This document shows, in pieces, positions 7,451-14,397 of a DNA stretch of 15,161 nt. The DNA comes from an uncultured Bacteroidales bacterium. Lineage in GTDB: Bacteria > Bacteroidota > Bacteroidia > Bacteroidales > Muribaculaceae. Position 1 is the first letter of the stretch; each line of letters begins with the position of its first letter. The translations under genes were made by a program, and so were the position numbers. Location: NCBI GenBank assembly GCA_900554715.1, contig USIN01000023.1, forward strand, positions 1-15,161, written 5' to 3'. The notes beneath the pieces are model-generated. The model ran no database searches and was not told where the DNA came from. It was given only the letters and a program-made list of their open reading frames with translations.

Positions 7451-9457
7451 ATGTCACCACAGGAAGAAATATTGTATTTGCGCGGCGAACTCAATCGCCA
7501 CAACCATAACTATTATGTCGACAACGCGCCCGAGATAAGCGACCGCGAGTTCGACGAGATGATGAAAAGGCTCGAACGTCTCGAGGCTGAGCATCCCGAG
7601 TTTGACGACCCTCTGTCGCCGACGCGCCGTGTCGGCTCGGATCTTTCGCACGGCTTCAGGCAGGTCGCCCATATCTATCCGATGCTGTCGCTGGGCAATA
7701 CATACTCAATCGAAGAGGTCGACGCCTGGGTCAAACGTACGTCGACGGCTCTTGCGGGCCAGGAGGTCAGCATTGTCGGAGAGATGAAGTTCGACGGTAC
7801 GGGCATATCTCTGATCTATGAACACGGACGCCTCGTGCGCGCCGTCACCCGCGGCGACGGCGAGAAGGGCGACGATGTCACCGGGAATGTCAAGACGATA
7901 CGCAGCATTCCGCTGCAGCTGTCGGGCGACGACTGGCCCGATATGTTCGAGATACGCGGCGAGATTGTCATGCCTTGGAAAGCCTTCGAGCGGCTCAACG
8001 CCGACCGCGCGTTCAACGAAGAACCTCTTTTCGCCAATCCGCGCAACGCTGCTGCGGGTACGATAAAGCTGCTCAATCCGGCAGAGGTCGCCGCACGCGG
8101 ACTCGACGCCTATCTCTATTATCTTCTTGGCGAGAATCTGCCATACGACAACCATTATGACAACATGATGGCGGCGCGACGCTGGGGCTTCAAGGTGTCT
8201 GACGCCATGACCCTGATGTCGTCGATAAATGAGGTCGACGCTTTCATCAACAGATGGGACACGGCCCGCAAGGAGCTTCCCGTCGCCACCGACGGCCTTG
8301 TCTTCAAGGTCAATTCGCTGCGCCAGCAGTTAAACCTCGGCTTCACGGCCAAGTCGCCGCGGTGGGCCATAGCATATAAATTCGCTGCCGAAAGGGCGCT
8401 GACACGGCTCAGATTCGTGTCTTTCGACGTCGGCCGCCTCGGCTATATAACCCCCGTGGCCAATCTTGAGCCCGTGTTGCTGTCGGGCACCATCGTCAAA
8501 CGTGCTTCGCTCCATAACGAGGATATTGTGAAGACTCTCGATATTCATGAGGGTGATATGCTCTATGTCGAGAAGGGTGGCGAGATAATACCCAAAATCA
8601 CCGGCGTCGAGCTCTCTGAGCGTCATCCCGGCGCCAAGCCTGTCGAATTTGTATCGCATTGTCCTGTCTGCGGGTCGCCGCTCGTGCGTGTCGAGGGCGA
8701 GGCGGCGTGGATATGTCCCAACAAAGACGGATGTCCTCCGCAGATAATCGGGCGTCTCGAGCATTTTGTCGGACGTCGTATGATGAATATCGACGGTATA
8801 GGCGAGGAGACTGCCGCGACACTCTATGCGGCAGGTCTCGTCAGAAACATCGCGGACTTCTATGACCTGAAAGCCTCTGATCTTCTGAAACTCGAGGGAT
8901 TCGGCCCGCGCAGCGCCGAACGGGTCATCGAAGGCGTCGAGGCGAGCAAGAGCGTCGGCTTCGAACGCGTGCTCTATGCCCTGTCGATACCCTTTGTCGG
9001 CGAGACGACGGCAAAGAAGATAGCGCGGACTGTCAAGTCGCTCGACAATCTGATGGCTATGTCGCCCGAGCAGCTTGAAAGCATCGAGGATGTGGGCAAG
9101 AAGATTGCCGTCAGCATCGCCGGATATTTTGCATCGCCTGACAAGCGCGAGATTATCGAGCGTCTGCGCCGGGCCGGTGTCACCCTCGCCATCGATGAAG
9201 AGGAGGACGCCGAAGGCAAGACCGATCTGCTCGCCGGCAAGACCTTTGTCATCAGCGGTGTCTTCGCCCGTCACAGCCGTGACGAATACAAGGCGATGAT
9301 CGAGCGCAACGGCGGTAAAAACGTCGGCTCGATCTCAAAAAAGACAGACTATGTTCTTGCCGGCGAGAATATGGGTCCGGCCAAACTCGAGAAGGCGCGT
9401 TCTCTCGGTATTCCCATCATAGACGAAGACGCTTTCCTCGGCATGATAGGGCAGTGA
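7451..9457 (+). CDS. ligA: NAD-dependent DNA ligase LigA
   Basis: 668 aa, the normal length for bacterial LigA, which seals nicks in replication and repair using NAD+. Domain Ia carries HNHNYYVDNAPEISDREFD (about 17-35). The adenylation domain has the nucleotidyl-acceptor lysine K113 in EMKFDG, then TRGDGEKGDDVTGN, EIRGEIVMP, FANPRNAAAGT and DGLVFKVN, with KSPRWAIAYKFA completing the conserved motifs. An OB fold follows. A four-cysteine zinc finger is made of CPVCGS and CPNKDGC. Helix-hairpin-helix repeats include INIDGIGEETA-like and LEGFGPRSAERV segments. A C-terminal BRCT domain starts at LLAGKTFVISGVF. All hallmarks are present and intact. It is the last gene of a compact plus-strand run and its 3' end overlaps a convergent gene by 41 bp. 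Confidence 0.98.
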   Translation: MSPQEEILYLRGELNRHNHNYYVDNAPEISDREFDEMMKRLERLEAEHPEFDDPLSPTRRVGSDLSHGFRQVAHIYPMLSLGNTYSIEEVDAWVKRTSTALAGQEVSIVGEMKFDGTGISLIYEHGRLVRAVTRGDGEKGDDVTGNVKTIRSIPLQLSGDDWPDMFEIRGEIVMPWKAFERLNADRAFNEEPLFANPRNAAAGTIKLLNPAEVAARGLDAYLYYLLGENLPYDNHYDNMMAARRWGFKVSDAMTLMSSINEVDAFINRWDTARKELPVATDGLVFKVNSLRQQLNLGFTAKSPRWAIAYKFAAERALTRLRFVSFDVGRLGYITPVANLEPVLLSGTIVKRASLHNEDIVKTLDIHEGDMLYVEKGGEIIPKITGVELSERHPGAKPVEFVSHCPVCGSPLVRVEGEAAWICPNKDGCPPQIIGRLEHFVGRRMMNIDGIGEETAATLYAAGLVRNIADFYDLKASDLLKLEGFGPRSAERVIEGVEASKSVGFERVLYALSIPFVGETTAKKIARTVKSLDNLMAMSPEQLESIEDVGKKIAVSIAGYFASPDKREIIERLRRAGVTLAIDEEEDAEGKTDLLAGKTFVISGVFARHSRDEYKAMIERNGGKNVGSISKKTDYVLAGENMGPAKLEKARSLGIPIIDEDAFLGMIGQ

Positions 9458-9881
9458 AAGCGAGCATGAGCGTCGCCCCTGAGGCGATGATGAGATAAGG
9501 CAGAGTGCTGTCGCGCCTGCTGACCTCTGACGACATGACGGTTTGAGCCGACGTCGCCAGCGAGTCGAGGCTTTCGCTGACTTCTGTGACCGATGCTGTT
9601 CTGCCGCTGCTGACTGTTGCTCTCAATTGGCGCCCGCTGACGGTGATGAGCTTTATTTCGCTCTTGTCGTCGGGCCACCGGGCGATTACCATTACGGGCG
9701 AGTCTATCTCGATTGCGCCGGTCAGGGAGCATTGACTTTCGATGACGATGCTGTCGCCAAGATGTTTAGTTTCATAGTGGTCAAGCCTTTTGTCTTCTTT
9801 GACTGCGCTTTCCTTGTGACTGTGGCAGCCCTGACATGTCAGAATGACGGCTGCGATGGTTGTAATCAGGAGTGCTTTCAT
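9417..9881 (-). CDS. Small envelope protein with lipobox and C-terminal TM helix (spanin-like topology)
   Basis: 154 aa from the ATG at 9879-9881, which overlaps the amidase stop as ATGA. The longer in-frame extension upstream is an arginine-rich shadow of the amidase gene. The N-terminus, MKALLITTIAAVILTCQGC, is a short signal peptide with a plausible lipobox at C19. The middle (about 20-125) is polar, with predicted strands such as SPVMVIARW and EIKLITVSGRQLRATV. The C-terminus has one hydrophobic helix, LPYLIIASGATLMLAFTAL (127-145), and a positive tail, CRGKRLRL, expected in the cytoplasm. A lipidated N-terminus plus a C-terminal inner-membrane helix is the layout of unimolecular spanins, which fuse inner and outer membranes in phage lysis. 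Adjacency to an endolysin-like gene supports this, but I recognise no sequence family. The last 41 bp lie antisense to the end of ligA. Confidence 0.7.
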   Translation of the reverse strand: MKALLITTIAAVILTCQGCHSHKESAVKEDKRLDHYETKHLGDSIVIESQCSLTGAIEIDSPVMVIARWPDDKSEIKLITVSGRQLRATVSSGRTASVTEVSESLDSLATSAQTVMSSEVSRRDSTLPYLIIASGATLMLAFTALSCRGKRLRL

Positions 9882-10285
9882 AGGTGGACATACTCTTTGG
9901 TTGCGTCGAAACACGGGCAAGCCTTGGCGGCGAAATCGCGATGGCCGTAGATTTTCGCTCCGGGATAGCGTTGGCGCATGTCGGTAAGCAGCGACAGCAG
10001 AGAGCGTTTTTGGGCGTCTGTGCGTGTGTCTTTCGGATTGCCTATGGCGTCGAGGCCTCCGACATAGGCTACGCCGACAGACTTCATGTTGTGGCCGAGG
10101 CAATGTGCCCCCGATGTGGTTTCGTCTCTGCCTTTCTCGATACGGCCGTCGAGTCTGACTACATAGTGATAGCCTATCGAGTTGAAGCCCCGTTTGCGGT
10201 GATAGAGGTCGATTTCAGACGCGCCGATGTCGACGCCGTCACGTGTTGCCGTGCAATGCACGATGATTTCAGTGATTTGTCTCAT
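9878..10285 (-). CDS. Phage-type N-acetylmuramoyl-L-alanine amidase (Amidase_2, T7-lysozyme-like)
   Basis: 135 aa covering a single Amidase_2/PGRP fold, which cuts the amide bond between N-acetylmuramic acid and the stem peptide of peptidoglycan. Similarity to T7 lysozyme is clear: the order IIVHCTAT, GYHYVVRLDGRIEKGRDE, GAHCLGHN, SVGVAYVGG and GHRDFAAKACPCFD is preserved. Zinc ligands are H10, H115 and C123. Y39 and K121 sit at the positions of the T7 catalytic pair (Y46 and K128). There is no signal peptide, as expected for an endolysin that needs a partner to leave the cytoplasm. The stop overlaps the start of the next minus-strand gene, a spanin-like protein. This type of amidase is common in Bacteroidales prophages and integrative elements, but no other phage genes are visible here. 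Confidence 0.93.
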   Translation of the reverse strand: MRQITEIIVHCTATRDGVDIGASEIDLYHRKRGFNSIGYHYVVRLDGRIEKGRDETTSGAHCLGHNMKSVGVAYVGGLDAIGNPKDTRTDAQKRSLLSLLTDMRQRYPGAKIYGHRDFAAKACPCFDATKEYVHL

Positions 10286-10310
10286 AGCATTGGATTAATT
10301 GGTTCGGCTG

Positions 10311-10318
10311 CAAAATTA
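10311..10318 (-). promoter_or_regulatory. Possible -7 element for the amidase operon
   Basis: On the minus strand TAATTTTG (complement of 10311-10318) matches TAnnTTTG and lies 25 bp upstream of the amidase ATG. I find no TTTG at the right distance upstream, so this is a weak call. Confidence 0.4.
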
Positions 10319-10422
10319 ATGTCTGTAAAAGCCGGTTGTATTACTAAAACCGTGAGTGACTGCAATTTTAGATGTGTTAAAATTTGCGTCTGAATTTTTG
10401 TCTTAAAAAACAGGCCGATTAT

Positions 10423-10454
10423 TTTGCATAATTAAGAAAAAGGCCTTAACTTTG
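10423..10454 (+). promoter_or_regulatory. Bacteroidetes-type promoter of tRNA-Met
   Basis: TTTG at 10423-10426, a 20-nt spacer, then TAACTTTG at 10447-10454: a full consensus match placed 11 nt before the tRNA. Its layout is the same as that of the tRNA-His promoter. Confidence 0.8.
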
Positions 10455-10465
10455 CACTCGCAAAA

Positions 10466-10539
10466 GGCGGGATAGCTCAGTTGGTTAGAGCGTCGGATTC
10501 ATAACCCGGAGGTCCCGAGTTCAATTCTCGGTCCCGCTA
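10466..10539 (+). tRNA. tRNA with CAT anticodon, probably elongator tRNA-Met
   Basis: The cloverleaf has acceptor 10466-10472 with 10532-10538, D stem 10475-10478 with 10488-10491, anticodon CAT at 10500-10502, and T stem 10515-10519 with 10527-10531 around TTCAATT. CCA is not encoded. It lacks the initiator features: position 1 pairs with 72 as G-U, and there is no run of three G-C pairs below the anticodon. An Ile2 tRNA read as lysidine cannot be excluded by eye. The anticodon stem has an A31:C39 mismatch. Confidence 0.92.
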
Positions 10540-10545
10540 CACCGC

Positions 10546-10580
10546 AAAAACCTCGGTTCTCACAAGAGCCGAGGTTTTTT
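10546..10580 (+). terminator. Strong, probably bidirectional terminator after tRNA-Met
   Basis: A 12-bp stem pairs 10549-10560 with 10565-10576 (AACCTCGGTTCT with AGAGCCGAGGTT, one G-U pair) around the loop CACA. It is followed by T to 10580. A run of A at 10546-10550 becomes a U run on the other strand, so it can also end the minus-strand operon that stops at 10625. Confidence 0.88.
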
Positions 10581-10587
10581 GTTGCCC

Positions 10588-10603
10588 CCGGACTTCAGTC
10601 CGG
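10588..10603. repeat. Second short hairpin between tRNA-Met and the DUF262 operon
   Basis: A perfect 7-bp palindrome, CCGGACT-TC-AGTCCGG, extends to the outside only weakly. It has no T tract of its own. It may assist termination of the minus-strand operon or be an RNA processing site. Confidence 0.5.
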
Positions 10604-10624
10604 AGTTCCCGTATGACATTATAT

Positions 10625-11416
10625 TCAGTAAGGAATTTTTTTCATTTTCTTGATAGACGCATTAGAAAATTTTGATAGCTCTGATGAGTCCTTTTCGTAA
10701 ATCTGATATGCGTGATAGGTAGGTTCGGCTAAATTTTCGTTGAAGAAGACGAGTATCTTTTTATCATTTTTGTGATGTAGTATCAAACGTTTGGCGCTTT
10801 TTGAATAAACTGCATGTCTGAGCAGTTTTACTGCCTCAGCATCAGCATAAGTCCATGGCGATATAACATCACCTTTTTTGCCCATGTGTTCACGGAATTT
10901 TGAGTGCTTTTTATAATCCTTGTCGAGTTGCCGCTGCGGAAGACGATTGGACACGAACCAACTGTAGAGAAATTTTTCTTCTATAACAGCGGGTATTATT
11001 TTGAACAATAAGTGGTTGTTTTCAGTGACAGATACAGGTGACGGTTTTGATTTGGCAGGTTCCAGAGTCAAGAAAAGAGAGCCGGTGATATTGTCAAGGT
11101 AAGAGGCCAGAAGTGAGCCAGCCGCCGAGACTCCGTTGGCTACGTAGTTACGGTTAGATTTAGCATTGGCCTGTGATCTGTAATCAAGCCATGGCTCTAT
11201 TGCTGCAAGCAACATTACCCCAAGATTACGGTCAATCGCTGTGGCAAACTGATAGAAGTGTCTTAAGTTGTCTTTGTCGAAGTACCCCTTGTAGTCCTCG
11301 TGGTCAATCATATTCAGGGCGTCGATAAGCTGATTGGCCAAAGCGAGAAGATCATCTTTTGAAAGCTGCGACAATGCCGCTTCTGTCGGCAACGCAAGAA
11401 AAAGTCTGTTTGCCAT
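10625..11416 (-). CDS. Unrecognised third protein of the DUF262-ATPase operon
   Basis: 263 aa from the ATG at 11414-11416, which shares its A with the stop of the ATPase gene (TGATG), so coupled translation is likely. A longer in-frame start exists upstream but would lie inside the ATPase gene. No signal peptide or clear membrane helix. The N-terminal 115 residues look helical (SKDDLLALANQLIDALNMI at 19-37; YQFATAIDRNLGVMLLAAIEPWLDYR at 55-80). The middle, about 115-185, is basic (FLYSWFVSNRLPQRQLDKDY). The C-terminal part has strands near RLILHHKNDKKILVFFNENL (210-229) and YHAYQIYEKD (234-243), and a lysine-rich end, KKMKKIPY. RLILHH fits the loose Rx4H pattern of HEPN RNases, but this is too weak for a call. 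Being the last gene with a sensor-like ATPase, it may be the effector or an accessory factor. Function unknown. Confidence 0.8.
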   Translation of the reverse strand: MANRLFLALPTEAALSQLSKDDLLALANQLIDALNMIDHEDYKGYFDKDNLRHFYQFATAIDRNLGVMLLAAIEPWLDYRSQANAKSNRNYVANGVSAAGSLLASYLDNITGSLFLTLEPAKSKPSPVSVTENNHLLFKIIPAVIEEKFLYSWFVSNRLPQRQLDKDYKKHSKFREHMGKKGDVISPWTYADAEAVKLLRHAVYSKSAKRLILHHKNDKKILVFFNENLAEPTYHAYQIYEKDSSELSKFSNASIKKMKKIPY

Positions 11417-12567
11417 CAGTTTCTGAATCCGAATAGTACTTCCATATCTGACTGTAACTGTGTGAAGAAGCCGTCCGGTCCGTTGGTGATACGGCATTCT
11501 TCTGAAATTTCCATTTTAGTAGGATGAGCATTGTAAGTGTCGGTATCTCTTTCAAAGAAATAGATGCTGACGCTGTCTGCCGGAAGTATTTCTCTCTTCA
11601 AACCTACGAGAGCGCCGTTGACGATATGGTCGCTGTGGGTCTCGATTATAAACTGCACTCCGTTGGCGGCGGCTAAAGAAATCAACTGCATCAAACCGGC
11701 CTGTGCGGCAGGGTGGATATGAGCCTCGGGGTTCTCTAATAAAATCAGTGCGCCAGGTTTTGAAGATAGGATGGCAGTGAGCAGCGACAACGTATATGAA
11801 ATGCCGAAACCGGTATTCAGGGCGTCGACCCAAAAAGGTGATTTTCCCTGACGTCTGAATGCAAGTTTCAATTTATATTGATTGCCGGTCTGGTCAATCT
11901 TAAGGCTTGTTCCCTCAGCGATTTCATTCATCCACAGTTCTACCTGACGTTTAAGAGACAGGTCTGTTTCTGTTTCCGGGTTATAGTTGAGTTGTGGAAT
12001 AGGAATATTTTCACTCCCGAATTTTTCAAGAAAATATATGCCGTATTCTCCTCGACCCCGTGATTTTGAAATCTGACGGTTTTGATCGACATATATTTCA
12101 TCTGACTGATAGTCTTCCATCGGGCCATATCTGAAAGCGCTCAGATACTGGAAGTCTTTGTTGAAAAGTGATATTGATTTCAGCCGGGCGGCATCGTATG
12201 ACGTGTCGTCGGGATTACTTTCGAGATAGGTTTTATCGGGTGCGAGATAATTGAACGAGAAGCGGCATTTGTCTACATTCTTTTCGTCATCATCTGTTGC
12301 AGTGAATTCAATGACGAGATGTTTTGCATCGTCTGTCGGATTCCAGTTTACAATGTTTGATGACAGCCCGACGTAAAATGAATCACCGCGTAAGTTCAGA
12401 TTATCAGGTAGATCGCGTTTAATAAAAGATTCGCGGAGCATCAGCATCGATTGGATTACGGATGATTTGCCCATGCCGTTCACACCTGTCAGCAGGGTAA
12501 TTCTGCCGAGTTCAAGGTTTGTGTTGTCGTGAATCTTGAAATTATGAAGATTGTAATTCTTAATCAT
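11416..12567 (-). CDS. AAA/ABC-type ATPase with DUF3696-like C-terminus
   Basis: 383 aa, a soluble SMC/RecF-like ATPase. It starts IKNYNLHNFKIH, the usual first strand of this class. Walker A is GVNGMGKSS (28-36). A signature-like segment, NTGFGISYTL, lies at 251-260. Walker B is ALILLENPEAHIHP (273-286), with E278 as the likely catalytic glutamate. The switch histidine is H311 in IETHSDHI. The C-terminus, RITNGPDGFFTQLQSDMEVLFG (359-380), is typical of DUF3696 ATPases, many of which sit in anti-phage or stress operons next to a nuclease. The region between Walker A and the signature is too short for a long coiled coil, so it is a compact ATPase like PtuA-class proteins rather than a true SMC. 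ATGA overlap with DUF262 upstream and TGATG with the unknown gene downstream mark one transcription unit. Confidence 0.9.
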   Translation of the reverse strand: MIKNYNLHNFKIHDNTNLELGRITLLTGVNGMGKSSVIQSMLMLRESFIKRDLPDNLNLRGDSFYVGLSSNIVNWNPTDDAKHLVIEFTATDDDEKNVDKCRFSFNYLAPDKTYLESNPDDTSYDAARLKSISLFNKDFQYLSAFRYGPMEDYQSDEIYVDQNRQISKSRGRGEYGIYFLEKFGSENIPIPQLNYNPETETDLSLKRQVELWMNEIAEGTSLKIDQTGNQYKLKLAFRRQGKSPFWVDALNTGFGISYTLSLLTAILSSKPGALILLENPEAHIHPAAQAGLMQLISLAAANGVQFIIETHSDHIVNGALVGLKREILPADSVSIYFFERDTDTYNAHPTKMEISEECRITNGPDGFFTQLQSDMEVLFGFRN

Positions 12568-13631
12568 ATAAGTCTGCCGTTGATAGCGCTATATATAGCG
12601 GATTCCAGTATGTTGTTGCGACGGTTGATTTTGGCAATTTTACTTGTGCCGCTTGACAGCAGGTCGGTAAACTCGCGGTCGTTGAACAGTCGGATGTAGT
12701 TTGTCTTGAAAAATTCCGCCTTTTCGGCAAGTGCGTTTTTTTCATGTGACAGCATTTTCGACGCAACCGTCATGAGCATGTCGAACAAGGCCTTCGATAC
12801 GCCTTTGCCGGGTAAGGTAGGGTTTTTGAACGCGAGGTCACCCAGTACACGATCCCAAAGGGCGAGACATTCGACAAAATCTTTTCTTATGACGTCAAGT
12901 GTTGTGGAGTCTGCATGGTTGAGTATTGCCATCTGATCGTTGAGAAAGACATCCATTTTATTACGGTATTCACCGTAACAGCCTATGCTGAAGGCGATGA
13001 ATCTGAGCGCATACTCACAATCGGTCATCCTTTTTGAGTCGACCCGCACCATCTTTTTAAACAATGGATAAGCAGCAAGTTCAGTCAGAAACTTGCTTGC
13101 TGTGCCTTGATTCAGGGCATTGCGTATTTCCTGAGGGTTAAGCGGCGTCCCTGCTGAATTGATGCGTTGAAAAAGGATATACTTTACGTTCGCCGGTGTG
13201 TTGCCTTTTATGACGTTTGCCGTGACTGTCAGCATGCCCATGTTCAGCTGGTCGGTAAACGAAAAGTCATCGTATCTCCATTTGTCATAATATTTCCCCA
13301 GAAAGTCAAGACCTTTTAATGCGAGTTTTTTGTCTATCATGAAAGCCTTTAGGGCACCGAGCCTTTGCAGTCCGTCGATTACAATCCATTTTTTTGAAAC
13401 GGAGTCATAACTGAAATAGAAGCTCGGCAGTGGCAGGCCTAAAATCAGAGACTCGATGAGCCGGCTCTTTTTATCGTCGGGCCAGATATCTCCGTTTCTT
13501 TGGAATTCCGGAGCCAGATCAATGACATTGTTCTTCATCATTTCTACTAATGTATTAATGGTGAAGTTTTTGATTTCAACCTCTATCATTGACGGGTCGA
13601 AAGGCTCTCGGATGTCTCTGTAGTCAGTCAT
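12564..13631 (-). CDS. DUF262 (ParB/GmrS-like) protein
   Basis: 355 aa, first gene of the three-gene operon. The N-terminal DUF262 domain (about 20-175) shows DLAPEFQRNGDIWPDDKKSRLIESLILGLPLPSF-like order: FQR at 43-45, the family motif DGLQR at 86-90 (in place of DGQQR), and the RINSAGTPLNPQEIRNAL block at 156-173. In GmrS-like proteins the DGQQR region binds or cleaves NTP and serves restriction of modified DNA. The C-terminal half (about 180-355) is helical and lacks a DUF1524 HNH motif, so no nuclease is visible in this protein. Related DUF262 domains occur in GmrSD, BrxU and SspE defence proteins. A role in defence is inferred from family and context, not shown. Its stop overlaps the ATPase start by 4 nt. 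Base composition seems lower in GC than in the flanking genes. Confidence 0.9.
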   Translation of the reverse strand: MTDYRDIREPFDPSMIEVEIKNFTINTLVEMMKNNVIDLAPEFQRNGDIWPDDKKSRLIESLILGLPLPSFYFSYDSVSKKWIVIDGLQRLGALKAFMIDKKLALKGLDFLGKYYDKWRYDDFSFTDQLNMGMLTVTANVIKGNTPANVKYILFQRINSAGTPLNPQEIRNALNQGTASKFLTELAAYPLFKKMVRVDSKRMTDCEYALRFIAFSIGCYGEYRNKMDVFLNDQMAILNHADSTTLDVIRKDFVECLALWDRVLGDLAFKNPTLPGKGVSKALFDMLMTVASKMLSHEKNALAEKAEFFKTNYIRLFNDREFTDLLSSGTSKIAKINRRNNILESAIYSAINGRLI

Positions 13632-13647
13632 TGCTAATACTTTAACG

Positions 13648-13678
13648 CAAAGATAATAAATTAAATCAGACCGACAAA
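13648..13678 (-). promoter_or_regulatory. Promoter of the DUF262-ATPase operon
   Basis: On the minus strand TTTG (complement of 13675-13678), a 19-nt spacer and TATCTTTG (complement of 13648-13655) fit the Bacteroidetes promoter. The -7 box lies 16 bp before the ATG at 13631, so the leader would be only about 10 nt. The operon thus has its own promoter, separate from the two-component genes upstream. Confidence 0.75.
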
Positions 13679-13716
13679 ATATAATGGAAAGCTTAAGCGG
13701 ATATTGGACTGAAGGC

Positions 13717-14397
13717 TTATCTGACTGTCAGCATGTAGCCGAAACCGCGTTGGTTTATAATCGAGACTGCGGGGTCGTGGCGCAGGGCGCGGCGCAGTTT
13801 GTGGATATATCCGTGGAGTGAGTTGCGGTTGCTCGGGTCGTCGCGCCGCCATACGGCGAGCATCAGTTCGCCGGCATCGACTGTCTTGCCTGTATTGGCC
13901 GCGAGGTGTTCAAGAATCCGGGCTTCGAAATATGACAGCACGGTCGCGATACCGTCGACCGTCAGCGTCTGTGTGCCCAGATCAAACGTATATCTCCCTA
14001 TCGTAAATTTTGTGTCGGGATTCAGACTGTCGGCGTGTCGTCGCAGGAGCGCCTTGATTCTTACGGTCAGTTCGCGCAGTTCAAACGGTTTCCTGAGATA
14101 GTCGTCGGCTCCGGCACCGAAGCCTTCTTCGACATCCTCGACAGAGCTTTTGGCTGTGAGGAAAAGCAATGGCACAACGGGCGACAGCTCCCTGATTCCG
14201 CGCGCCATCGAGAAGCCGTCCATCCTCGGCATCATCACATCGGCCACGACGATATCGGCACTCTCGGATGCGAACTTGTTCAGCCCGTCGATGCCGTCAG
14301 CGGCAGTGATGACTTCATAACCTTGTCCCCGCAGCGTGTCGGCCACAATCAATGAGAGGTCGGCCTCGTCTTCAACAAGCAGTATCTTATGTTTCAT
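13717..14397 (-). CDS. OmpR-family response regulator
   Basis: 226 aa. The receiver domain (about 3-118) has the acidic pair in VEDE (9-11), the phospho-acceptor D53 in VVADVMMPRMDG, T81 in FLTAK and K103 in YLRKPF. The C-terminal winged-helix DNA-binding domain (about 130-226) has the usual ending, with NSLHGYIHKLRRALRHDP as the recognition helix region and GFGYMLTV in the wing. It is the cognate regulator of the kinase encoded just upstream: the kinase stop (14387) and this start (14397) overlap by 11 nt. The pair is of the RprXY type common in Bacteroidales by overall look, but I cannot identify the regulon. No terminator is obvious between its stop and the next minus-strand promoter at 13678. 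Confidence 0.95.
   Translation of the reverse strand: MKHKILLVEDEADLSLIVADTLRGQGYEVITAADGIDGLNKFASESADIVVADVMMPRMDGFSMARGIRELSPVVPLLFLTAKSSVEDVEEGFGAGADDYLRKPFELRELTVRIKALLRRHADSLNPDTKFTIGRYTFDLGTQTLTVDGIATVLSYFEARILEHLAANTGKTVDAGELMLAVWRRDDPSNRNSLHGYIHKLRRALRHDPAVSIINQRGFGYMLTVR

Noticed and set aside
8330..9274. 314-codon minus-strand open frame opposite ligA
   Set aside because: It is a long frame caused by codon bias in ligA, with no domain features and no promoter.
9882..10103. N-terminal extension of the spanin-like gene starting at 10103
   Set aside because: It is rich in arginine and lies entirely on the other frame of the amidase gene. The ATG at 9881 gives a signal peptide and an ATGA coupling.
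10466..10539. Initiator tRNA-fMet
   Set aside because: Position 1 pairs with 72 (G-U) and the three G-C pairs below the anticodon loop are absent.
11417..11497. Upstream in-frame start for the third DUF262-operon protein
   Set aside because: It would overlap the conserved C-terminus of the ATPase; the ATG at 11416 gives a TGATG junction.
10466..13716. Integrative element with att repeats at tRNA-Met
   Set aside because: I found no integrase and no second copy of the tRNA 3' end within the window.
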